Positions 15,194 to 22,248 of a stretch of DNA of 33,271 nucleotides are shown here, in pieces (within the stretch, counting starts at the first letter, position 1; every line of letters begins with the position of its first letter). Location: positions 1 to 33,271 of the forward strand of contig JAIOQY010000179.1 in NCBI GenBank assembly GCA_021108435.1. Direction: 5' to 3'. The notes under the pieces are model-generated. The model did not search any database and was not told the origin of the DNA. It worked only from the letters and a program-made list of their open reading frames with translations. This stretch comes from Candidatus Aegiribacteria sp. Lineage in GTDB: Bacteria; Fermentibacterota; Fermentibacteria; Fermentibacterales; JCC-6. The position numbers and the translations under genes are program-made.

Positions 15194-15994
15194 TTACAGA
15201 CTCAGAGGCATAACAATTTCCTCTGAGAAAGATGCAGAATCCGGTGATTCCATACCGGAATTTTCATTATTGTATTCCCGTTTATTGCACAGAATTGAAA
15301 GTGCAACAAGCACCAGAGTACCGATCAATACGATGGAGAAACCAGACTTCTTCAAGAGTCCTGTAATCCTTTTTGAACCTGATCCAAGTCTCACTGCAGC
15401 AATTGAACCACCTTTCTTTCTGAATCTGATACGGGTTTCCGCGACCATCTCTTCGAGACATTCAGCAAGTGGATCATTGTAGAGTGATGTATGCCTGGCA
15501 GCAACAACTGAACCAATGAGTTTTCTTAGTCCGTGGGTTACAAGTATTACAGACTGGCCATATTCCAGCACAAATCGATGAAAAAGAATATCGTTAATCA
15601 TCGAACTGCCTTCCATGCTCTCCTCCTGAATATCTCCGTGTGTTAGAAATGCATGGCATGTTCCTGTACTGACAACCCGGACTTCACAGCCGAGAACCGC
15701 GATAGAAGCAATTGAACATGAGTCATGTCCATTCTCAGAGTTTTTCTTTAAAACTTCATTGAAAGCGTTGTTCAACGCATCATCAATGCCGTAAGCTACT
15801 CCCTCAGCAAATGTGTCCCTTACTATGGCAGCAGATGTTAAAGCACAGGCAGGATCATTCTTTTCGCATTCCGCGACAACGACTACACTCGCAAATGGAG
15901 GCGAAGCTTGAAAACCATCTGAAACCGATGCCATTTTTGTTGATAGGCGTCCCGGCTGATTCAGCCAGGCAATTTCTATTTTACTATTCCTCAT
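15194..15994 (-). CDS. PP2C-like (PPM fold) protein, degenerate, with C-terminal membrane anchor
   Basis: A 266-residue protein with the overall pattern of PP2C serine/threonine phosphatases: an opening NQPGRLSTKMASVSDGF, a central helix pair (ALTSAAIVRDTFAEG, ALNNAFNEVLKKN), then SCSIASIAVLGCEVRVVSTGTCHAFL and SVILVTHGLRKLIG. The metal-ligand motifs that define active enzymes are not present: the usual DGMGG is replaced by AECEKND, and the usual SDG by THG. A single membrane helix (SIVLIGTLVLVALSILC, about residues 218-236) follows, then a short tail. It is probably a pseudophosphatase or sensor. No good ribosome-binding site precedes the ATG. It follows tRNA-Ala on the same strand. Confidence 0.65.
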   Translation of the reverse strand: MRNSKIEIAWLNQPGRLSTKMASVSDGFQASPPFASVVVVAECEKNDPACALTSAAIVRDTFAEGVAYGIDDALNNAFNEVLKKNSENGHDSCSIASIAVLGCEVRVVSTGTCHAFLTHGDIQEESMEGSSMINDILFHRFVLEYGQSVILVTHGLRKLIGSVVAARHTSLYNDPLAECLEEMVAETRIRFRKKGGSIAAVRLGSGSKRITGLLKKSGFSIVLIGTLVLVALSILCNKREYNNENSGMESPDSASFSEEIVMPLSL

Positions 15995-16015
15995 GTTTGA
16001 AATTACATATAAAAA

Positions 16016-16091
16016 TGGTGGAGATGAGCGGGATCGAACCGCCGACCTCTGCCTTGCGAAGGCAGCGCTCTTCCAACTGAGCTACATCCCC
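16016..16091 (-). tRNA. tRNA-Ala (anticodon CGC)
   Basis: The 76-nt minus-strand sequence folds as a full cloverleaf. The acceptor GGGGATG pairs with CATCTCC, including the G3-U70 pair that identifies alanine tRNA. The D arm GCTC/GAGC, anticodon stem CTGCC/GGCAG around loop TTCGCAA (anticodon CGC, reading GCG), and T arm GGCGG-TTCGATC-CCGCT are all clear. The 3' ACCA is encoded. It lies between the acidic-linker protein gene and the PP2C-like gene. Confidence 0.97.
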
Positions 16092-16153
16092 ACCGGCAGG
16101 CTGAAATTCTGAAATAATCTCGAAGATGAATAAGTACACGATTCCCCTCGAGT

Positions 16154-18004
16154 TCACTCGATGAGATAGAGTTTCCCAAATCCAGTTATTACTGTGTAAT
16201 TATCAGGGGAATTCTCATTCGACAGGACTATTCCTGGATCTGAAGCAATTATGGATGCAGTTCTGACATTGAAGATCCTGTTATTCCCTCCAAGCAGGAT
16301 AACACGTACTGGAGAAGGGGTTCTGAATACGCCTTTCATTTGCACCTGATCCTTCAATACAGCAAGCGAATTGTCCGGTTGACCATCCAGCGGTTCAGAA
16401 CTTATCGATCCGGTAGTAAGGATCAGAGCACTGAGCCGAACGGTCATATTCTCTGACAATTCCAGAATCAATGGCTCCTCAGGGCCACAGTTCAGCAGGA
16501 AGGTTCCGCAGCCGACAATAGTGCAGGTTCCGTCTTTATTAATATTAACAGAAAGAGTATCCTCGAATACAGTAAGCAGGCATTGATCAATATCAACTGA
16601 CCCGGAAGTCAGATAGACGGTAAGCAGTCCTGAATCAATGGACCAGGGATCAAAACTCAGAATGGTTTCCTCTTCCTGAATCTGCTCCTCGACTTTTTCG
16701 TCTTCCTGAATCTGCTCCTCGACTTTTTCCTCTTCCTGAACCTGCTCTTCGGGTTCTTCTACCTCAGAAGGAGTTTCTTCCTCCTGACTCTTACCTATTA
16801 GAACTTCAATTTGCGCAGAGTCTGATTCGCTTTTCTCAGAAGTTTCTTCATCGACTATTTCGGTATGGGGTTTTTTCGTTTCTGCATCGTTGAAGATCGC
16901 CTGCAGAGATCCACTGGAAGTGTAAGTGGAATCACTCTCCTCTTCCGTATCCGGAACCCTGGCGTCAGTTTCAGTATCTGAAGCTGGCTGATCTGAATCT
17001 TCTTCCACACCCTCTTCTTCCTGTTCCTGTTCCTGTTCCTGTTCCTGTTCCTGTTCTTGTTCTTGTTCCTGTTCCTGTTCCTGTTCCTCAACAGTTTCTG
17101 TTACTTCTTCACCTGATTCTTCAATTTCCTCTTCACTCTCGGAGGGAATCGATGCTGTACCAAAAATCTCATCCAGAGTCGGGCCTTTCGGTTTCTTTTT
17201 CGCATCAGGAATTTCTTCAATAGTTGATTCGGTATCTCCCTGATCATCGGATTCTGAGTCTCCTGTGTTGTCAGTTTTTTTACCGTCTGATGTATCTGTC
17301 TCCTCTGCACCGGATTCTGAGAAAACAGACTGGAGAGTCTCAGATGTTGAGACTCCTATATTCTCAAGTAATTTTGAGATATCATCTGAATCATCTTCTT
17401 CAGATTCATCGGGAGATAATCCTATATTCTTGAGAAGCTTCTCAATACTGTTCTCATTTTCATCCTCTGAATCAGCAAATAAGCTATCGGTTGGAACGTC
17501 GGGAAACACCTGAATACCCTCCCTGAGTTGTTCATTATCCTGTTTTTCATCCAGCAACGAATCAGGGGAAGTATCTGTTTTGCCGCTTGATGCAGCAAAT
17601 ATGTCAGCAAGATTCACACCTGATTCTTTTGTTCTTGCGGCAATTCGCTTCAGTGCAACCGCAGCTCCATGATGATCTGGTTCATCTTCACGTACAACAC
17701 TGTAATTATCATACGCAAGTTGATATTCGCCAAGCTCTTCCAGAACCTGAGCTAACCTGAAATTATTACCTACAACACCATCTTCAAGTGTAATAAGTAT
17801 TTCCAGCTGAGACCTGGCTTCAGTCCAAAGTTCCATACTCATGCAGGTATCAGAAAGAATACTTCTTGCTCTAGGCCTGGTTCCGATAAGCGATATAGCC
17901 TTGAGTAAAAGTTCTCGAGCCTGTTCAGGAGATCCACCTGCAAGGTAGTTTTCAGCATCTCTACAAAGAGTATTGTAGGTTTCATCGGTAAATGTATCAG
18001 ACAT
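16154..18004 (-). CDS. Long acidic protein: N-terminal TPR, disordered Glu-rich linker, C-terminal beta-rich domain
   Basis: 616 residues with three parts. Residues 1-125 are TPR-like helices (AENYLAGGSPEQARELLLKA; LAQVLEELGEYQLAYDNYSV). Residues 126-446 are a strongly acidic, low-complexity linker containing eleven Glu-Gln dipeptides, a 10-residue repeat (VEEQIQEDEK type), two copies of [IS]-x-KLL-x-NIG (187-195 and 209-217), and four L-x-x-[IV]-F motifs (132, 224, 277, 367). Residues 447-616 are a beta-rich domain ending VITGFGKLYLIE. Its repeated short strands resemble the AIM24/TIGR00266 type of fold, a tentative likeness only. No signal peptide. The start follows GGGAGGAT. Function unknown; it looks like a scaffold. 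Confidence 0.8.
   Translation of the reverse strand: MSDTFTDETYNTLCRDAENYLAGGSPEQARELLLKAISLIGTRPRARSILSDTCMSMELWTEARSQLEILITLEDGVVGNNFRLAQVLEELGEYQLAYDNYSVVREDEPDHHGAAVALKRIAARTKESGVNLADIFAASSGKTDTSPDSLLDEKQDNEQLREGIQVFPDVPTDSLFADSEDENENSIEKLLKNIGLSPDESEEDDSDDISKLLENIGVSTSETLQSVFSESGAEETDTSDGKKTDNTGDSESDDQGDTESTIEEIPDAKKKPKGPTLDEIFGTASIPSESEEEIEESGEEVTETVEEQEQEQEQEQEQEQEQEQEQEQEEEGVEEDSDQPASDTETDARVPDTEEESDSTYTSSGSLQAIFNDAETKKPHTEIVDEETSEKSESDSAQIEVLIGKSQEEETPSEVEEPEEQVQEEEKVEEQIQEDEKVEEQIQEEETILSFDPWSIDSGLLTVYLTSGSVDIDQCLLTVFEDTLSVNINKDGTCTIVGCGTFLLNCGPEEPLILELSENMTVRLSALILTTGSISSEPLDGQPDNSLAVLKDQVQMKGVFRTPSPVRVILLGGNNRIFNVRTASIIASDPGIVLSNENSPDNYTVITGFGKLYLIE
16671..16750 (-). repeat. 30-bp in-frame repeat (about 2.6 copies) in acidic protein
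   Basis: The plus strand repeats TCTTCCTGAATCTGCTCCTC followed by GACTTTTTCx, two full copies plus a diverged partial one. The encoded unit is V-E-E-Q-I-Q-E-[DE]-E-K, a charged helix-forming decapeptide next to the C-terminal domain. Confidence 0.9.
17021..17086 (-). repeat. Hexanucleotide repeat, eleven units, encoding (Glu-Gln)11
   Basis: Eleven tandem hexamers on the plus strand, CTGTTC in nine units and TTGTTC in two (17057-17068). They give eleven consecutive Glu-Gln pairs in the linker of the 616-residue protein. The unit length preserves the frame under slippage, so repeat number may vary between strains. Confidence 0.95.
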
Positions 18005-18114
18005 ATAATCCTCCCTGATAAAGAAACCTCATACACCGTAGATCATAAGTAAATATGACTCAATAACCTCAGTGACAGATACTCAGAGTATCTGAAATCG
18101 GCATACGGCCAGGG

Positions 18115-18207
18115 TGGCGGAGAGAGAGGGATTCGAACCCTCGAGAACGAATACACGCTCTACACGGTTTCCAACCGTGCTCCTTCGGCCAGCTCGGACA
18201 TCTCTCC
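18115..18207 (-). tRNA. tRNA-Ser (anticodon GGA)
   Basis: A 93-nt class II tRNA on the minus strand. The acceptor GGAGAGA pairs with TCTCTCC, with discriminator G and encoded CCA. The anticodon stem CACGG/CCGTG surrounds TTGGAAA (anticodon GGA). A long variable arm (TAGAGCGTGTATTCGTTCTCG) is typical of serine tRNAs, and the T arm is AGGG-TTCGAAT-CCCT. It lies between pckA and the acidic-linker gene. Confidence 0.97.
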
Positions 18208-18220
18208 GCGCAAGTGTTAA

Positions 18221-18249
18221 TTGATAGATAATATACAGTAATCTGTCAA
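18221..18249 (-). promoter_or_regulatory. Sigma-70-type promoter for tRNA-Ser
   Basis: On the minus strand TTGACA (18244-18249) is separated by exactly 17 bases from TATCAA (18221-18226), 13 bases upstream of the mature tRNA-Ser 5' end. The perfect -35, ideal spacing, AT-rich spacer and position make this one of the best promoter matches in the window. Confidence 0.7.
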
Positions 18250-18300
18250 CTTCAGAAACCATTCAAGAATCTCCGGACAGAATCCGCCACGATCAATATA

Positions 18301-19953
18301 TTACTTGCCAGGACACTCGCATGCAATCTCTTCCGAGATGCCCTTGTCCCCATACGTTTTGTCGAAATGTGCCTTGAATTCGGAAGCCAGCTTCTCTGCC
18401 CGGTTCCTGTAGGCTTCCCGATCGCTCCATGTATTCACAGGATCAAGCATTGAATCATCAGGTAATCCAGGACAGGTATCCGGAACCATCACGTGAAATA
18501 CCGGATCTTCATGAAAGCTCACATCGCTGAGTTTTCCGGAAAGTACAGCATGCACCATTATTCTGGTGAGGGGAAGGTCTATCCTTGAACCAACTCCGTA
18601 AGGCCCACCGCTCCAGCCTGTATTGATGAGGTATACCTCTGTTCCGTGCGCATCCATTCTCTTGCCCAGCAAGGAAGCATAAACTTCCGGGTTTCGGGGC
18701 ATGAATGGTTCCCCGAAGAAGCGTGAGAATGTGCTGGCAGGCTCAGTTATTCCTGTTTCAGTTCCAGCAAGCTTACTGGTGTAGCCCATAAGGAACCAGA
18801 ACATGGATTGTCCTCTGTTGAGCTTCGAAATTGGAGGTATTACACCGTTCGCATCTGCTGTGAGAAAAAGAATTATTGCTGGATGACCGGCTACAGATGA
18901 TTCCTTTATGTTGGAGAGGTAACGAAGCGGATAGGAACCTCTGGAGTTAGGCGTAAGCCTGTCATCATACAGATCAAAGTGACCATCAGGATACATCATG
19001 GTATTCTCGATAATGGATCCATGTTCAAGGTAATCATCGATATGGAAGCAGGCATTGAATATCTCTGGTTCATTTTTCTCGCTGAGATCAATGAGTTTTG
19101 CGTAGCATCCGTTTTCAAAGTTCGCTATCCCGGAATCACTCCAGCCATGTTCATCATCTCCGAGAAGAGCTCTTGAAGGATCTGCTGAAAGCGTTGTCTT
19201 TCCTGTTCCTGAAAGCCCAAGAAGGAGAGCGCTTCTGCCATCGATCCCCTCGTTCGCGCTGCAATGAAGAGGAAGAACACCTTCTTCAGGAAGATAATAG
19301 TTCATTACAGTGAATATCAGCTTCTTAACACTGCCACAGTATGCAGATCCGAAAACAATCCCGATCCGCCTGTCCATATCCATGCCAACCATCATAGTCG
19401 AGGTGTGGCCAAGCCTTGGATCTATCCTCAGGCGGTCCTTGTATCTCACCGGATCCAGTTTGTGATATGGAAGTGCTATGAGTGTAAATGGTTTGTCTCT
19501 GAAACACGAATTTTCAGTAACGGTTTCATCGCATGGTCGGAACATATTATCTGTAAATAAAGCGATAAGAGCCATATCTGTTATTGTCCTGACCGGCAGG
19601 GAATACGAAGGTTCTGCTCCAATAAGCCTGTCGGTGACAAATACTTCGGGAACTTCCTTCAGAATTTTCAATGCATCCTTGAAGACCATGTCAAAGGTTT
19701 CCTGATCAACCGGAATATTATTGGGGCTGGTCCAGTCAATTGTGTCTTCACTTGAACTGCGTTTCACAATTATCGTATCTTTGGGACTCCTGCCTGTTGA
19801 CTCCGGAGGTGTCCAGGTTTCAAGAGCGCCGCAAGCGCTTACAAGAGCTTCCCCGTTATCAACTGCTTTTCTGATCATCTCTCTGCGAGAAATGTTCTCC
19901 ATTACATTATTTCTCGAATCCAGAACCTCTGATACTGTTTTCCCAAGTGTCAT
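18301..19953 (-). CDS. pckA: Phosphoenolpyruvate carboxykinase (ATP)
   Basis: Interconverts oxaloacetate plus ATP with phosphoenolpyruvate, CO2 and ADP. Features are ESTGRSPKD, the RIDPRLGH/IGIVFGSAYCGSVKK region, the kinase-1a P-loop GLSGTGKTTLSAD, LLGDDEHGWSD, IDLSEKNEPEIF, NTMMYPDGHFDLYDD and GVGSRIDLPLTR. The start is chosen at ATG 19951-19953 (550 residues; AAGGGA at good spacing). ATG 20014-20016 (571 residues) has an AGAGGAAA site and is a real alternative. The frame stays open to 20286, but that would overlap the divergent transporter gene. In a fermentative cell it could run toward oxaloacetate. A palindrome lies in the divergent gap (20035-20052). Confidence 0.95.
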   Translation of the reverse strand: MTLGKTVSEVLDSRNNVMENISRREMIRKAVDNGEALVSACGALETWTPPESTGRSPKDTIIVKRSSSEDTIDWTSPNNIPVDQETFDMVFKDALKILKEVPEVFVTDRLIGAEPSYSLPVRTITDMALIALFTDNMFRPCDETVTENSCFRDKPFTLIALPYHKLDPVRYKDRLRIDPRLGHTSTMMVGMDMDRRIGIVFGSAYCGSVKKLIFTVMNYYLPEEGVLPLHCSANEGIDGRSALLLGLSGTGKTTLSADPSRALLGDDEHGWSDSGIANFENGCYAKLIDLSEKNEPEIFNACFHIDDYLEHGSIIENTMMYPDGHFDLYDDRLTPNSRGSYPLRYLSNIKESSVAGHPAIILFLTADANGVIPPISKLNRGQSMFWFLMGYTSKLAGTETGITEPASTFSRFFGEPFMPRNPEVYASLLGKRMDAHGTEVYLINTGWSGGPYGVGSRIDLPLTRIMVHAVLSGKLSDVSFHEDPVFHVMVPDTCPGLPDDSMLDPVNTWSDREAYRNRAEKLASEFKAHFDKTYGDKGISEEIACECPGK

Positions 19954-20034
19954 CTGAATCCCTTCGATAAATTTTGCTCTAAATTGGATTGATACAAGGT
20001 TCGTAAAATACTCCATGATCTTTCCTCTAACCAG

Positions 20035-20052
20035 CATGAATGTACACTCATG
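20035..20052. promoter_or_regulatory. 18-bp palindrome, candidate operator in pckA/MFS divergent region
   Basis: CATGAATGTACACTCATG is an inverted repeat with only one symmetric mismatch pair, centred on TGTACA. It lies between the starts of pckA and the MFS gene, and just upstream of a possible plus-strand TTGAAG-16-TATGTT promoter (20055-20082). A homodimeric regulator site is plausible; I cannot name the regulator. Confidence 0.4.
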
Positions 20053-20054
20053 CT

Positions 20055-20082
20055 TTGAAGGAATTCGCCAACCATTTATGTT
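20055..20082 (+). promoter_or_regulatory. Weak candidate promoter for the MFS gene
   Basis: TTGAAG and TATGTT are separated by 16 bases, each matching four of six consensus positions. The implied leader to the CTG start at 20108 would be only about 20 bases, but it includes the AAGGAGG site. Low confidence; listed because the palindrome at 20035-20052 abuts it. Confidence 0.25.
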
Positions 20083-20107
20083 CCTGCAATGATAAGGAGG
20101 AATTTCT

Positions 20108-21400
20108 CTGAAAAGAATATTCAGATTATCGCCTGAAAATGCATGGTGCATGTACGACTGGGGAAATTCCGCATTCGTTACAACTGTAGTTGCCGCGGTA
20201 TTGCCTGTGTACTTCGCTGAGACAATTTGTGGTGGAAACACTGTGGAATGGGCATTCCTCGGAAGACAGCTTACAGGCAGCGCCACTTCGCTCTGGGGAT
20301 ATGCGATGGCTCTTGCCGCATTCTTCGTTGCATTACTCGCTCCTGTTCTCGGAGCAACGGCTGACGCCGGAGGAAGAAGAAAACAATTCCTTTTAATAAT
20401 GACTGGAACAGGCGTGCTGGCAACTGTTCTGCTGTCAATGACCGGAGCTGGAGACGTCTGGCTTGTTCTGGGAATCCTTGTTCTGGGACAGATTGGCTTT
20501 GCCGGAGCAAACGTTTTCTATAACTCACTGCTTGTTTCCGTAGCAACACCGGAGAGAAGAGATCTCATATCATCGAGAGGATATGCATTCGGCTACCTTG
20601 GTGGGGGCATTCTTCTGGCAATAAACCTCCTTATGATCAGAAAACCATCCATATTCGGTTTTGCTGATGCATCTGTTGCTCTGAGATACGTTTTTCTGTC
20701 AGTAGCTGTATGGTGGTCTCTTTTCTCTATTCCGCTTTTTCTCAGGGTTCCGGAGGGGCCTTCGGGGGGAGAACGAACTTTCATCGGCTCTCTGAAACAT
20801 GGAATATCAACGCTTTTCTCAACATTCAAACACATCAGGAAGAACAATAATATTTTTCGATTCCTGATTTCATTCCTTCTGTATAATGATGGTATACAGA
20901 CTGTTATCATGATGGCCACAATCTATGGAAAAGTGGAGCTTGGACTAAGTTCAGGGAATCTTATCGGCGCTCTTCTTCTAACTCAGATTGTAGGAGTTCC
21001 AGGCAGCCTTCTCTTCGGAAAACTCGCAAAAAAATACGGTTCAAAGCAGATGCTTTTCACCGGCATAATTGCTTATGTGTTTGTTATCCTCTACGCTTTC
21101 TGGATGAAAAAAGCTCTTGATTTCTGGATACTCGCAGGAATTGTCGGTCTGTTCATGGGTGGACTACAAGCCGTAAGCCGTGGATTCTACTCAAAGCTTA
21201 TTCCTGATGGAATGAGCGCTGAGTACTTTGGATTTTTCTCGATTTCTCAGAGATTTGCAAGTATATTCGGCCCATTGATGTTCGCTCTGATAAGTGATAT
21301 TACCGGAAGCTCCAGGTTATCCATCCTGTCTCTTGCGTTTCTCTTCCTTGCAGGTGGTCTTATTCTGGTAAAGGTCAGAACACCGGAAGAAGCAGTATGA
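20108..21400 (+). CDS. MFS transporter, UMF1/Atg22-like family, apparently starting at CTG
   Basis: A 12-helix-type membrane transporter. The opening YDWGNSAFVTTVVAAVLPVYF is the hallmark of the Atg22-like/UMF1 group (YDWANSAF in many homologues). Other conserved parts are LLAPVLGATADAGGRRKQFL and LGQIGFAGANVFYNSLLV. The first ATG (20150) would start exactly at MYDW and lose the usual N-terminal lead. The frame is open back to a TAA at 20093-20095 with no ATG, GTG or TTG, but CTG 20108-20110 sits 7 bases after a perfect AAGGAGG (20094-20100), so I start there (430 residues). The stop overlaps the next gene (ATGA). The substrate is unknown; amino-acid efflux is known for yeast Atg22, which need not apply here. 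Confidence 0.88.
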   Translation: MKRIFRLSPENAWCMYDWGNSAFVTTVVAAVLPVYFAETICGGNTVEWAFLGRQLTGSATSLWGYAMALAAFFVALLAPVLGATADAGGRRKQFLLIMTGTGVLATVLLSMTGAGDVWLVLGILVLGQIGFAGANVFYNSLLVSVATPERRDLISSRGYAFGYLGGGILLAINLLMIRKPSIFGFADASVALRYVFLSVAVWWSLFSIPLFLRVPEGPSGGERTFIGSLKHGISTLFSTFKHIRKNNNIFRFLISFLLYNDGIQTVIMMATIYGKVELGLSSGNLIGALLLTQIVGVPGSLLFGKLAKKYGSKQMLFTGIIAYVFVILYAFWMKKALDFWILAGIVGLFMGGLQAVSRGFYSKLIPDGMSAEYFGFFSISQRFASIFGPLMFALISDITGSSRLSILSLAFLFLAGGLILVKVRTPEEAV

Positions 21401-22248
21401 TTATTGTATCTATGATATCGTTCTTTCTTTTGATAGTCGAAGAACTTTGTCACAGACTGAACAAAGCAGTTCCCTTATTGGATATCGATCTGACTGATGA
21501 CTCCTTCGACAGACTGTCCAATGGAAATCCATCAAGAATAACCAGATTGCTTGTATGGATACGCATTGGACAGCTTCTGATTTTCGGAATTCTTTTTGCC
21601 TTGATCGCAGCTTTGTCAGGAATGAAAGTTCTATATACAACACCTGGTCAGCTTGCCGGTTTGATTTTGCTGATTCAGGTTGTCAGGATAGCTAACAGAA
21701 GAATCATCAAACAGTGGGCAGTACTTGGAAGCGCTGTGTTCCTGCAGATCATACTGCTTACTCTCCTTATCCTTACCGGATTAACGGCAGTGAATGCACA
21801 TGAATCCGCTTTCTATCAGACTGATTGGATATTGTCATCTTTTTCTTTCATTGTGCTTTTCATGCTGTCTCTTTCATTTCCGCTCGTATGTACCTATTTT
21901 ATCCGGCTTTTAGCCAGGGAAGGCAGTAATCTCTACTATTTTTCCCCGCCTCTTGCCTTTTCGGAATACTGGATAAGACGGATACTCCGCACTACAGTCT
22001 TGATAGCACTTGCGACGTTCCTGTTTCATCTTTTTCTGGTTCTTCAATCCGGTAATCATGCGGGTCCGGCAATACTTCATTTGGTACTCACAATGCTGCT
22101 TCTCACATCAGTATTCCTTTTTCGTAATAAACGCAAGCTTCATCATCCTGTCGCTTTTACTCTGATAATAATCGCCTGGATTGTAAATATCTCCTGGCTT
22201 CTTGCCGGATTAACAGCAGCAAGCAGGAACTGGATTGGCCAGGGCTAG
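21397..22248 (+). CDS. Polytopic membrane protein, unknown function
   Basis: 283 residues with about eight hydrophobic segments: residues 1-17, about 53-74, 80-99, 107-132, 147-172, 196-218, 229-246 and 253-276. I do not recognise the family. A hydrophilic stretch after the first segment is acidic (LLDIDLTDDSFDRLSNGNPS). There are no obvious catalytic motifs. The ATG overlaps the MFS stop by 4 bases, and the C-terminal 14 bases overlap the radical SAM gene, so all three are likely translated from one mRNA. A role with the transporter or the radical SAM protein is possible but unproven. Confidence 0.75.
   Translation: MIIVSMISFFLLIVEELCHRLNKAVPLLDIDLTDDSFDRLSNGNPSRITRLLVWIRIGQLLIFGILFALIAALSGMKVLYTTPGQLAGLILLIQVVRIANRRIIKQWAVLGSAVFLQIILLTLLILTGLTAVNAHESAFYQTDWILSSFSFIVLFMLSLSFPLVCTYFIRLLAREGSNLYYFSPPLAFSEYWIRRILRTTVLIALATFLFHLFLVLQSGNHAGPAILHLVLTMLLLTSVFLFRNKRKLHHPVAFTLIIIAWIVNISWLLAGLTAASRNWIGQG

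Noticed and set aside
15168-15482. Plus-strand open frame with AGGAG just before its ATG
   Set aside because: It lies entirely antisense to the C-terminal part of the PP2C-like gene and shows no recognisable protein features; the ribosome-binding site is likely chance.
15811-16080. Plus-strand open frame ending in MSGIEPPTSALRRQRSSN
   Set aside because: This is the well-known translation artefact of an antisense tRNA gene (tRNA-Ala here).
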